A stretch of 56,615 nt of DNA, taken from the NCBI RefSeq assembly GCF_900115465.1, contig NZ_FOWN01000017.1:1-56615 (forward strand), in the 5' to 3' direction. The notes below the pieces were generated by a model that was not told the DNA's origin, did not search any database, and worked only from the letters and a program-made list of their open reading frames with translations. Numbering within the stretch: the first letter of the stretch is position 1; each line of letters opens with the position of its first letter. The position numbers were made by a program, and so were the translations under genes. Positions 47,773-56,359 of the stretch are shown piece after piece. This DNA is from Halolactibacillus alkaliphilus (GTDB lineage Bacteria; Bacillota; Bacilli; Bacillales; Amphibacillaceae).

Positions 47773-49176
47773 TTAAACCTTTGTTTGTTTTACTCGCGTA
47801 ATTGATCCCCAACTCTTTCCTTTCTTTTTATATCCAATAAAAGCCGTTACCCTAACGAAAGATAAGATGTAACGATAGAAAGCATTTTCAAATGTGACCA
47901 TCACAAATGCTTTTGCGATATCAAGCACATGTAATTTTAAGCCTTGTGTGAAAACACGTTGAAAAAAGGCAGTCAGTGATAAGATAATGCCAAACCCCGT
48001 ATAAATGAAAAACAATTCAATCATATAAGGCACATTAAGTAAACCAAAAAAATAGGCAAGTATGATCGTAGTGATGCCAAATACCTCTATAAATGGTGCC
48101 AACAATTCAAAAAACCAGTAATAAATATAGGAGATAAACCCTACCGGTTTCTTTAAAAATCGGGTAAACATCTCTGGATACGACACAAGGGATTGAAAGA
48201 GCCCGAGATACCACCTACGTCTTTGCTTCATCACATCTTTAACAGAACCAGGCGCCTGACTCCAACAAATGGCTTCTGGATGATACTTCACTTTATAAGG
48301 GCGATTATTATTTAACATAAACGTATGCAGGCGCATCACAAGTTCCATATCTTCACCAATCGTATTCGTACGGTAGCCACCTGCAGATAACACAACGTCT
48401 TTCTTAAACAAACCGAAGGCCCCGGAAATAATCAAATTACCACTGAATTGATCAAGTAAAATCCGCGAGGCTAAAAATGACCGGTCATATTCAACAACTT
48501 GCATGCCGATAATAGGATTCCACGGCATTTTATAATCTAACACATGCCCATCAATCATTTTTACACACTGCGCAATCCTTACCATCCCTCCAACAGCAAC
48601 AACAGACTCATCAGCCAAAACGGGTTGAATAATCTTTTCAAGCGCATTTGTTTGTAAGAGTGAATCCGCATCAAGTGTAACAAAATATGGGTAACGACTG
48701 GCATTGATTCCTGCATTTAACGCATCACCTTTACCGCCATTCTCCTTACGGATCAACATGATTTTCGTATCCTTATGCATCGCTTCATAAACAGATAAAA
48801 CCGGTTTTGTCTTTAATCGCTGCTGGATTGGTCGGTTTGTTTGATAGAATCGTAACGCTCGAAGCAGCTCATCTATTGTCTCATCGGTCGAGCCGTCATC
48901 AACAATTATAATCTCATACAGCTTATAGTCTAAATTAAGCAAACTCTCCACACTATCAACAATTGTTACCTCTTCATTATAAGCTGGCATAATGACCGAT
49001 ACCGGTAAATAATAATCATGTTTCAACTCATTATTCAGTCGCATCATTCGGTCCTTATCATACAAACGTACAGCACCAAACATAACAGAGAGAAAGAGAT
49101 ATGTCGTATACAACATCATATACACAATGAAAAAAATCGCAATACCATTTATAAACTCTTGAACGACGAGATTCAT
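47773..49176 (-). CDS. Processive GT2 glycosyltransferase (cellulose/PNAG-synthase-like)
   Basis: 467 residues, last gene of the seven-gene operon. One N-terminal helix (~8-30), a GT-A catalytic domain (~55-310), then three or four C-terminal helices. Catalytic motifs of processive synthases are present: VSVIMPAYNEEVTI, VDDGSTDE, the DxD in TLDADS, GEDMELVMR and QRRRW. The arrangement is that of BcsA, PgaC and hyaluronan synthase, which make and export a beta-linked polymer. No PilZ domain is present, so direct c-di-GMP control as in BcsA is not indicated. The stop of the HEAT gene is three bases away. Confidence 0.88.
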   Translation of the reverse strand: MNLVVQEFINGIAIFFIVYMMLYTTYLFLSVMFGAVRLYDKDRMMRLNNELKHDYYLPVSVIMPAYNEEVTIVDSVESLLNLDYKLYEIIIVDDGSTDETIDELLRALRFYQTNRPIQQRLKTKPVLSVYEAMHKDTKIMLIRKENGGKGDALNAGINASRYPYFVTLDADSLLQTNALEKIIQPVLADESVVAVGGMVRIAQCVKMIDGHVLDYKMPWNPIIGMQVVEYDRSFLASRILLDQFSGNLIISGAFGLFKKDVVLSAGGYRTNTIGEDMELVMRLHTFMLNNNRPYKVKYHPEAICWSQAPGSVKDVMKQRRRWYLGLFQSLVSYPEMFTRFLKKPVGFISYIYYWFFELLAPFIEVFGITTIILAYFFGLLNVPYMIELFFIYTGFGIILSLTAFFQRVFTQGLKLHVLDIAKAFVMVTFENAFYRYILSFVRVTAFIGYKKKGKSWGSITRVKQTKV

Positions 49177-49179
49177 CGA

Positions 49180-50241
49180 TTAACCCCCTTCCCTCTCCAA
49201 GTAATAGCGCAGCATTTCTTTGGCATAGCGGTCCTTACCTGTCAATACATCTAGTAAGTCCGGCATCGTCACCTCTGTTTTTAGCAATGACCGACTCGCA
49301 TTCCTTCTCACATACCAATTAGGGTCATTTAACGCTGCCTTTAATACCTGGATAACATCATCACAACAATAACTAGCTAAGACATCGGCTGCAACAATCC
49401 GCTTTTCTACTTGATGACTTTTAAGCGATTGAAATAAATACGGTTTTAACCGATCATCTGGATGCTTTTTAAAGTAGCGACATAACTTTAATTCAATTTC
49501 TAGTGGTAAATTGCTTCCTTGTATCAATTCAAAGAACCAATCTTTATAAGCATCTGTTTCATACGTGACAAAACCAATAACTCCTAAATTTACTGACTCA
49601 TTAAATGACTTATAGTGATTAATCAACACTTGTATCAGTGTCTGTTTATCGTAGGGATAGCTCAGTAAACCATCTTGAATAAGCTTTTGATTGTGGACAA
49701 GATGTTGTTTAGATAACACTTCAAATGCTCTTGCAATCCACTCTGGATTTTGTTGTTGATAAAAAGCTTTTAAGACATTTTCTCTTAAATAAATGTTTGG
49801 TTGATCTAAATAGCGAAATAGCGTGCGGTAAATAACAGGATTTTCCCACAATCCGTCTGCGTGTTGAGAAATGAAATAAGCGAGATAAGCTCTTTGCATA
49901 TCGTCTCGTTTTTCATAGATAACTACAAGCTTTTTAATAACTGATTCAATAGCTAACTTATAGGTCTTCAACGCTTGATCATTTACTTGTTCTTTTAAAA
50001 CTGCATGAAAAGCGGTTAATTGATTCACATGCGCTAATCGCTCTATTAACATTCCTTCATGGCTTTTAGCTACCGGAAGATCCTGACGAATAAGATTTAA
50101 TTGGTGCTTAATGAGCGCTTCGAAATCAACCACCCGTATTTTAAATGTCTTGCGCCGATAATATTGATACACGATATAACCGATTGTAAAGAGCATGATG
50201 AGTAGACAAACAAAGAAATAAATATACGTCACGGCAATCAT
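49180..50241 (-). CDS. Membrane-anchored HEAT-repeat protein
   Basis: 353 residues. One N-terminal helix (VTYIYFFVCLLIMLFTIGYI, residues 4-23) anchors a cytoplasmic or surface helical solenoid. The last ~100 residues are HEAT-like repeats (LKAALNDPNWYVRRNASRSL). It sits between the glycosidase-like gene (ATGA overlap of four bases) and the GT2 gene. It may be a scaffold or partner of the synthase, a role inferred from context only. Confidence 0.75.
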   Translation of the reverse strand: MIAVTYIYFFVCLLIMLFTIGYIVYQYYRRKTFKIRVVDFEALIKHQLNLIRQDLPVAKSHEGMLIERLAHVNQLTAFHAVLKEQVNDQALKTYKLAIESVIKKLVVIYEKRDDMQRAYLAYFISQHADGLWENPVIYRTLFRYLDQPNIYLRENVLKAFYQQQNPEWIARAFEVLSKQHLVHNQKLIQDGLLSYPYDKQTLIQVLINHYKSFNESVNLGVIGFVTYETDAYKDWFFELIQGSNLPLEIELKLCRYFKKHPDDRLKPYLFQSLKSHQVEKRIVAADVLASYCCDDVIQVLKAALNDPNWYVRRNASRSLLKTEVTMPDLLDVLTGKDRYAKEMLRYYLEREGG

Positions 50242-52289
50242 TCAGCGCCACCTCCCCAGTGAGCTTTGACTTGGTAATAGGCAGGTTTAATAATTTCTTC
50301 TACATCAGCTGTTGAATGTAATCTATTTAACGGTACCACTACTGAATCAATAATGATCCCCTCTTCATTATAGATACTGAGTGTAAATTGGTTAATGGAT
50401 AATGGTTCAACACCATAGTTTTCATAATAGTCATCATGAACAGTTGGCTTCATGGGATCATACATATTCAGTAAACCATAAGGTATCCGAAGCTCCACTT
50501 GTTTATCCGTTATATAAATATCGGGAGATACTGATGGCGTAAGCTGACTCTTTAAAGGAGAGACCTCCTTAAACTGATACGGATACGTATAATCTGTGGC
50601 ATCTTCTTGTGTGATTTCTTTTGTCCGCTCAGCTACAACGACGCGCACAAAACTGTTTGGTCTTTCGGGTAAGACGACGTAAGGATTCACCCCATTGACA
50701 CGTTCTAAAAACTGTTGCCTTGCCCCTTGATAACGCTCAATGACATACATGATACCATCCATATTTGGACGTATAGCAAGTAGAAACTCGCTTGGCGCTT
50801 CTAACGTGATGCCCTTTTGCGGCATAAGTGTTGTACCCATCGTCGGATGAATATCAAAGCTCAGATAAAGAGGCTGATCTGGATCAATATCCACTGATTT
50901 AGCTAAAACGTATAGATAAGAATGGTCTCTCGTAACTTTTAACGTATCTTCTTTCGTATAGGCAACATCTACCCAATCATCCTCAGCTCCATCAATACGC
51001 ATCAATGTATCTTTTCGGTATGATTCAAAACCGATGAGCCCAAAATGTTGCGTCGGTGTTAGAGCATCGTGCCATTCGTGGATTTCTTCTAAGGCATACT
51101 TAAATGCCGTTTGCACCGTTCGTCGATCCCATACATCTTGAAGTGATCGAATAATCGCTCCATTAAATCCACTTTCTTCAAACAGTTGCAAATCACCTAT
51201 TAATAATACACCTTGATCATCTTCTTGATTCAGATACATGTCACTAGGGTAACCAAAACTACTTATAATGACAGGCATATTATGAGCTTCCTGAAGTTCC
51301 GTTAAATAATCACTAAAAGATGTCGAATTTGTTTTTTCGTTTAGGATATATTCACTTGCTTCCTCAGGCCAATCTTCGTAAGCATAGCTTGCAAATAACC
51401 CCGCATGTTGGTGTTCAGTTAATAGAAAATGATCCATCGTAAAACGATTAATCTTACCTAATTGTTGCTTGATATGCGTGTGATACTCAAAGGGGTCCAT
51501 CACGAAGGTACTATTGACTGAAATCGGCCTTTGTGTGTGGTACTTGTTTGTTTCATAACGAATCATATCATCAATAAGTGAGGCTATTAGCTTTTCAAAT
51601 GCTGTTGAATCAAAACTTGTTTCAATATACGTACCAACATAATCTTCAAAATCATCCGTTAACGTATGATTTATATAGCTAATTAAATCTTGATTCCATT
51701 CATCTCCAATTAAATAACCCAGTACCCACGGTGATAAATTATAACGGTATAAACCACTCCCTTTTTGATTATTTCCCAGAATAAAATTACGTCCATGAAC
51801 AATGTCAATCGCATCTCGCGCATCTTCTTTTAATAAATTATAAAAACGCATTTGCCCTTGCGTTTGATCCATATTAACTTCGTCATATGCCACACGTATA
51901 CCTTGAAGTAAAAAGAGTGGGTCATTGTTGTCACTATTATAATCATAGAGTGCACGGTAGAAAGTATCATCCATTATTGTTGATACGCGGACGGTATTAG
52001 CACCGGTATTTTTGATGAGTTGAAACCACCGTAACCACGTGTCATCATCAATCGTAAAATCATTCGCTCGGTACGGACCAAAACTCGCATCTACCTCAAT
52101 GCCTTTAATATCAATTGGGACAGCACCACTATTTGTTGCATAATAAAACTGTTGGTCTTCGGTATAAAAAGGTGTATCGATCGTTTCAGGTGCACGAAAG
52201 GACCAATACACACCTTCCACAAAATAGAGATACACACCAATAAAGATGAGAATAGAAAACCCTAATGAAATAATTAAGAACCGCTTCAT
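50238..52289 (-). CDS. Exported glycosidase-like protein (TIM-barrel with C-terminal beta domain)
   Basis: 683 residues with one N-terminal membrane helix (ISLGFSILIFIGVYLYFV, residues 8-25) and the rest outside. Residues ~55-410 look like a glycoside-hydrolase TIM barrel (NTGANTVRVSTIMDD, SPWVLGYLIGDEWNQ, MPVIISSFGYPSD). Candidate acidic residues are Glu in GDEWN and Asp in SDMYL. Residues ~440-540 resemble a CBM9/DOMON-type beta sandwich. No named family recognised. It lies 22 bases after CotH and overlaps the HEAT gene. A polymer-trimming role is inferred from the context. Confidence 0.65.
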   Translation of the reverse strand: MKRFLIISLGFSILIFIGVYLYFVEGVYWSFRAPETIDTPFYTEDQQFYYATNSGAVPIDIKGIEVDASFGPYRANDFTIDDDTWLRWFQLIKNTGANTVRVSTIMDDTFYRALYDYNSDNNDPLFLLQGIRVAYDEVNMDQTQGQMRFYNLLKEDARDAIDIVHGRNFILGNNQKGSGLYRYNLSPWVLGYLIGDEWNQDLISYINHTLTDDFEDYVGTYIETSFDSTAFEKLIASLIDDMIRYETNKYHTQRPISVNSTFVMDPFEYHTHIKQQLGKINRFTMDHFLLTEHQHAGLFASYAYEDWPEEASEYILNEKTNSTSFSDYLTELQEAHNMPVIISSFGYPSDMYLNQEDDQGVLLIGDLQLFEESGFNGAIIRSLQDVWDRRTVQTAFKYALEEIHEWHDALTPTQHFGLIGFESYRKDTLMRIDGAEDDWVDVAYTKEDTLKVTRDHSYLYVLAKSVDIDPDQPLYLSFDIHPTMGTTLMPQKGITLEAPSEFLLAIRPNMDGIMYVIERYQGARQQFLERVNGVNPYVVLPERPNSFVRVVVAERTKEITQEDATDYTYPYQFKEVSPLKSQLTPSVSPDIYITDKQVELRIPYGLLNMYDPMKPTVHDDYYENYGVEPLSINQFTLSIYNEEGIIIDSVVVPLNRLHSTADVEEIIKPAYYQVKAHWGGGAE

Positions 52290-52310
52290 TCATACCCCCC
52301 CTGCCTTTTA

Positions 52311-53750
52311 TTACTTAATCGATTCAAAACTATGACGAGACGGATGGCTGTACTGATAAAGCGCATCGATATGTTCATCAAGCCACTGACCACGTGCGAG
52401 TAGAAATGTGGTCATTTGGTTAACCGCTTGATTATATGTCGTTGGATTGCGCTCAACAGGGATAAGAAAGTCATCTGGACTGTATTGTTCATGATCGTAA
52501 TAGCGATCCCACCGTTGATTATTTCGTGAAATTGCATCACCTAAATAATTGATTGAATCATCTACCATGGTTATCAATCTTTCATCACTTAATCTTGATT
52601 TTCTCAAATTGCGATACCGTTCAATTAATCCCTCAACAAAACGCGCTTCTTTTAATAATTGTTCGTAAAAAACGACTTGTGTCATTGAAAAGCCTGTCTC
52701 ATCAAAAACTGTTTCTTGGTAATTATCAAGACTATTATTAAAATCCCATACGACCGGTGTTAACTTACCACGTAAATGGCGATAGAAATATGTGGAATAG
52801 TATCCTGCATCAATATTTCTAAACAATTCATTGATGATAAAGTAATCATAAAAAGCTGTTTCATCAATCCAGTCTTTATAAGCATTTTTCTCTGTAGCAT
52901 AAGGTATTTGATAAATGTTTTTTGCGAGCTTAGAAAAATCTCGATTAACAAAATCAAACCTGGCATCTGTATACTGTCGATCGGTTGGATACGTTAAATC
53001 TGTTGCCGATGGGTACAATCTATATGTGTCAACTAAGAAATCATTCAACGGAAACTCAAGCTTTGCTTCACGGTCAATTTCCACAATATAACTTGTCATC
53101 ACACTATTTCTATCAGGCGTTGGAATATTTACCCGCCCTTCACCTTTAGAAACCGTCTCCATCAGCACGTAGACACCTTCATACTGGTCATTGACAAAGA
53201 GTTCAACAAATCTGACATCCGGCGCATACGGCATCAGCTCTCCAGTAAGGTTCATCGCTAAATAATTCCTTAACAAGGTTCTGTCAAGCGCAGGTCCGTG
53301 TAAAGCCCAGTTATCATCAGGCTCCATACCTAAAATGCCAATATTTTTCTCAGTGAAATCTGCTTCAACAAACGTCATCGCATAAGACTTTTTCTCAAAT
53401 AAGCGTGAGGAGTTTCCTCTTACTCTAAACATCGCATCTGAAACAAAAGCATCTTCACCGAAGAATGTTACTTCAACATTAATTTCACTCAATCCTTGTT
53501 CTGACAGTTCATAGCGTTCCACATCACCTGGTAGTCGCCCACCAGGTATGCGCTGACTTCTCGTATTCACCGAAACGACAGGTAAATGTGTCGAGAAGGC
53601 ACCCATTGGTAAGTTGTATGATTGGACATCTTTAGTTGACTCATGCTGAAGCGTCCGATTATAGAAAGTATCCGGTTCAATAAATGATACCGTGATCGCT
53701 AAAGTAAAAATTACGATTGGAACGAGTAAATATAAGACGCGCGCTTTCAT
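52311..53750 (-). CDS. CotH kinase family protein
   Basis: 479 residues. An N-terminal helix (VLYLLVPIVIFTLAITVSFI, 5-24) anchors or exports it. Then come RVRGNSSRLFEKKSYAM (phosphate-binding strand region of CotH), GVYVLMETVSKGEGRVN, and PVVWDFNNSLDN, matching the metal-binding DFD-like aspartate block with the second D replaced by N. The spore CotH kinase phosphorylates coat proteins on serine; extracytoplasmic members also occur in surface polymer loci. It follows the DUF4956 gene by three bases. The missing second aspartate may reduce or change activity. Confidence 0.82.
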   Translation of the reverse strand: MKARVLYLLVPIVIFTLAITVSFIEPDTFYNRTLQHESTKDVQSYNLPMGAFSTHLPVVSVNTRSQRIPGGRLPGDVERYELSEQGLSEINVEVTFFGEDAFVSDAMFRVRGNSSRLFEKKSYAMTFVEADFTEKNIGILGMEPDDNWALHGPALDRTLLRNYLAMNLTGELMPYAPDVRFVELFVNDQYEGVYVLMETVSKGEGRVNIPTPDRNSVMTSYIVEIDREAKLEFPLNDFLVDTYRLYPSATDLTYPTDRQYTDARFDFVNRDFSKLAKNIYQIPYATEKNAYKDWIDETAFYDYFIINELFRNIDAGYYSTYFYRHLRGKLTPVVWDFNNSLDNYQETVFDETGFSMTQVVFYEQLLKEARFVEGLIERYRNLRKSRLSDERLITMVDDSINYLGDAISRNNQRWDRYYDHEQYSPDDFLIPVERNPTTYNQAVNQMTTFLLARGQWLDEHIDALYQYSHPSRHSFESIK

Positions 53751-53753
53751 GAG

Positions 53754-54431
53754 TTATCCACTAATTTCGTCCGACTGCGCCACAATATTAACATAATCAA
53801 TCCCTCCCAATTTATAAAGGAGCTCTGTAATGGTTTGGTCTTTTTTATTTTCTGCTTTGTAGTCTTTTTGAGATAGTTCATATATCCATTCAATCGATTT
53901 TTCCGTCGTATTTTTTACTCTTAACACGGCTTTTTTATTAAACTGTTTAAACACAGCACCCTCTATCTGTATCTCCGATTCGCGACTTGCTTTAACAATC
54001 AATAACATCCGTTGATTGTTTTTCACACGTCCAAGTAAAAGTAAAACAACAAAGACAACAACTGAACCGATTGTAGCTACAAGATAATCACCCGCTCCAC
54101 AAGCTATACCAACGATAATCGCCCAGAAGATATACGTTGTATCTCTGGAATCTTTAATCGCTGTTCTAAAACGAACAATCGACAAGGCTCCTACCATACC
54201 AAGAGAGAGGGCAATGTTGTTGCCAATAACAGTCATAACAGTTGCTGTTAAAATAGTTAAAGTAATGAGGGATACGTTGAATTTTCTACTATAAGCAGTA
54301 CCAACGTGCGTGTACCAATAAGAAATATAAATAGCGATAGCGAGCGCTGTTGCCATTAAAATATTAATTAAAATATCATTAAAACTTAAATTGGGCGACT
54401 GCTCGATGATTTGGTATAGAAAATCACGCAT
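53754..54431 (-). CDS. DUF4956 membrane protein
   Basis: 225 residues. Four membrane helices fall within 1-~135 (ILMATALAIAIYISYWY, FNVSLITLTILTATVMTVIG, GIACGAGDYLVATIGSVVVF), followed by a soluble C-terminal domain (~140-225) of ferredoxin-like pattern. The block GMVGALSIVRFRTAIKDSRD is the DUF4956 signature. The family is often beside VTC-domain and CotH genes, as here. Function is unknown; it may form a channel or module with the VTC protein. AAAGGAGTG precedes the ATG. Confidence 0.88.
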   Translation of the reverse strand: MRDFLYQIIEQSPNLSFNDILINILMATALAIAIYISYWYTHVGTAYSRKFNVSLITLTILTATVMTVIGNNIALSLGMVGALSIVRFRTAIKDSRDTTYIFWAIIVGIACGAGDYLVATIGSVVVFVVLLLLGRVKNNQRMLLIVKASRESEIQIEGAVFKQFNKKAVLRVKNTTEKSIEWIYELSQKDYKAENKKDQTITELLYKLGGIDYVNIVAQSDEISG

Positions 54432-54459
54432 AAATAACCACTCCTTTATTTGTCTGTAT

Positions 54460-55179
54460 TTATAATTTATAATGTTTACTGATTTGACGACTCATACTAT
54501 ATTTGCTCACAGATAGTTGAGATTCTTCTAATGGTATCAGTAAATCTTTAATATATTGAAGTAAGAATCCATTGTATTTCACTTCCAAAACGACGTAAGC
54601 ATCTTCAATTAATGGTGTTTCAATCAGAGTTTTATCAAACAACGACATCGTACCTTCTGATCCTCTAATTTTTTGATCAAATGTTACCCGAATTTGATTT
54701 TCTTTCGCAATATATGCATCGCGCTCATAGGTGACGATTGATTTTGGTCTATAGACATGAGTCATCATCATTTCATAGCACTCAAGTAAAAAGGACGATT
54801 GTTTCTCTAAAAGTAAGCTGTAATCCCCGGATATTAGACGTTCTCCCTCTGCTTTTGTTAGCTTATAGGATGTTTTTTGCTGATAGTTCCCTTGTTTTTT
54901 CTTTAATTCCAAAAGACAGTAGTTTGTGTCATGCATATATGTTCGTAATCTTAATTTCCGTCTTAGTTCAATCCCATCTTCTTTCTCATGAAAATCTCTG
55001 TCATCTAATGAATCAAAATACAAAGAACGAATCGTATAACCTTCTCCTTTTTTGCCGTCATAAGGATTGTTTATACTATGTTTATCACGCATCATAATTT
55101 TTTGGATATTATGTCTCACGTGATAGTAATGCTTTAAATCAAGCAAATACTTTTTTTCTTCCCGGAACACACTAGTCAT
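54460..55179 (-). CDS. VTC-domain protein (predicted polyphosphate polymerase fold)
   Basis: 239-residue cytoplasmic protein with the triphosphate-tunnel VTC domain. Basic and acidic tunnel residues are visible in EEKKYLL, RRKLRLRTY, LLELKKKQG, ERDAYIA and VLEVKYNG. In yeast VTC4 this fold makes polyphosphate from ATP; bacterial members are widespread but mostly untested. The ORF starts with TTG two codons earlier, but GGGAGG lies at good distance from the ATG at 55179. It overlaps the upstream gene by eight bases and precedes the DUF4956 gene by 28. Confidence 0.88.
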   Translation of the reverse strand: MTSVFREEKKYLLDLKHYYHVRHNIQKIMMRDKHSINNPYDGKKGEGYTIRSLYFDSLDDRDFHEKEDGIELRRKLRLRTYMHDTNYCLLELKKKQGNYQQKTSYKLTKAEGERLISGDYSLLLEKQSSFLLECYEMMMTHVYRPKSIVTYERDAYIAKENQIRVTFDQKIRGSEGTMSLFDKTLIETPLIEDAYVVLEVKYNGFLLQYIKDLLIPLEESQLSVSKYSMSRQISKHYKL

Positions 55180-56059
55180 GTCCAACCACCTCCCTTAGCG
55201 CTTTAAAATCATGAAAAGCACCGAAGATCTCCTGGTTATGATAGATTGATTTAATTTCCAATAAATTGTCCAGCGCCGCCTCCACTCCTAGTAAATGATA
55301 CGTATTTCTTTCAGTTAAATCATGCTCCCCAGCTGGTTTAAATTCATAAATGGTTGTAATAGGGACCCCCTCCTCTTTTGCGACGCCTGCTTCATAGCGC
55401 ATGTTTTCTACTTCACTTTCTCGGTAATAGTTCATAATCGCAAGCTCTGTAGATGCTTCCCTAATGAGTATATCTAGTACTTCACGATAACCTTTCGTGT
55501 CATAAAAGTAAGGAACAACTGTAATCATTTCTAATCCATGAATAGACAAGTATTGAAAAAGTCTCACCATCCCTTTAGAAAAACTTGATTGTAAGTCACG
55601 ATCATCCCAATCAAAATCTTGCATCGTATATGGCTCCACATCAACCACGAGACCTTTAATCTGATACAATTCTGGTAACTGTTCATTTAGCGCTATGACC
55701 CGGTCCGCTTCTCGAATCATACTCGTAGCTTCTTCATCAAAAGCCCACTCCGGGGTGCCCATTAAACGGTAAACATCAACCTCCCCTCCGACACTTTCCA
55801 TAAATCGAACAATTTCCTCATCTGATAAACGACTAGAAAATGATTGAAACAGCCGTTCAATCTCATACTGTTTTAAGAAATCTACTGTTGCTTCGACATC
55901 GGTTGTGACAATCTCTCGTTCCCAAGAAAAAAGCGCTATACGATGAGATGGGGTGTTTTCATTAACCAAGATATACAACGCCCACAGCAAACCGACAAAA
56001 CCTAATAGAATTAAAACACTTCTGATGACTCGTATTATATATATGATGCTTATCACCAC
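55172..56059 (-). CDS. Exported TIM-barrel-like protein of unknown function
   Basis: 295 residues, first gene of the operon. The N-terminal helix is IIRVIRSVLILLGFVGLLWA (8-27). The rest resembles an eight-stranded barrel: KGLVVDVEPYTMQDFDWDD near 125 carries a D.E pair, and MITVVPYFYDTKGY, ELAIMNYYRESEVEN and ITTIYEFKP follow, a pattern like GH18/polysaccharide deacetylase-related barrels. No family identified. The start is uncertain: two consecutive GTG codons at 56059 and 56056, ahead of which AAAGG lies about 12 bases. The leader RNA precedes it. Confidence 0.6.
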   Translation of the reverse strand: MVISIIYIIRVIRSVLILLGFVGLLWALYILVNENTPSHRIALFSWEREIVTTDVEATVDFLKQYEIERLFQSFSSRLSDEEIVRFMESVGGEVDVYRLMGTPEWAFDEEATSMIREADRVIALNEQLPELYQIKGLVVDVEPYTMQDFDWDDRDLQSSFSKGMVRLFQYLSIHGLEMITVVPYFYDTKGYREVLDILIREASTELAIMNYYRESEVENMRYEAGVAKEEGVPITTIYEFKPAGEHDLTERNTYHLLGVEAALDNLLEIKSIYHNQEIFGAFHDFKALREVVGHD

Positions 56060-56112
56060 CTATGGTTGCTACCTTTTTATTTTTTTACCACTCTTTGTTC
56101 TTTTCTTGTTTA

Positions 56113-56144
56113 TTAAAAAACCGCCCTAAATAAATAGGACGGTT
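56113..56144 (-). terminator. Terminator in the leader of the seven-gene operon
   Basis: AACCGTCCTA pairs with TAGGGCGGTT (one wobble) around a 6-base loop, followed on the minus strand by six T. It lies ~55 bases before the first start codon, so it would block the operon unless read through. It could alternatively end transcription coming from the intron. Confidence 0.8.
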
Positions 56145-56231
56145 GCGCCACCTGCTCGTTATCTATCAGGCACCCACATAGGATAGATAAGTCTTCACAC
56201 CTATAGGTAAATATATATGCTATTGTCTAAT

Positions 56232-56245
56232 TGGTTACGCTTACA
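56232..56245 (-). promoter_or_regulatory. cre-like site upstream of the seven-gene operon
   Basis: On the minus strand TGTAAGCGTAACCA differs from TGWAARCGYTWNCW at one position. It lies upstream of the leader, so carbon-source control of the operon is possible. No clear -35/-10 pair was found near it. Confidence 0.5.
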
Positions 56246-56327
56246 TTTACCCCTTTTTTCTTATTTTAAATCATTTTTTTAAAATCGAGTAGGAGGTAGG
56301 TGATTAATTCACCTACCGACCTCTCAC

Positions 56328-56359
56328 ACCACCGTACGTACGGATCCGTATACGGCGGT
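56328..56359 (-). ncRNA. Group II intron domain V
   Basis: The hairpin ACCGCCGTATACGGATCC, closed by GTACGTACGGTGGT, has the paired arms, two-base bulge and short tip expected of domain V, the catalytic core. It is immediately downstream of the maturase stop codon. Confidence 0.75.

Larger units (their letters stand above)
56060..56250 (-). ncRNA. Structured leader (possible riboswitch or attenuator) of the seven-gene operon
   Basis: On the minus strand TTATCTATC (56182-56190) and GATAGATAA (56159-56167) form a perfect 9-base stem with a 14-base loop. In the loop, GTGCC (56169-56173) can pair with GGCGC (56145-56149), giving an H-type pseudoknot that abuts the following terminator stem. Between terminator and start codon there is no promoter-like sequence, so the leader must be transcribed from further upstream and attenuation is likely. 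No known riboswitch class could be named. Confidence 0.55.
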
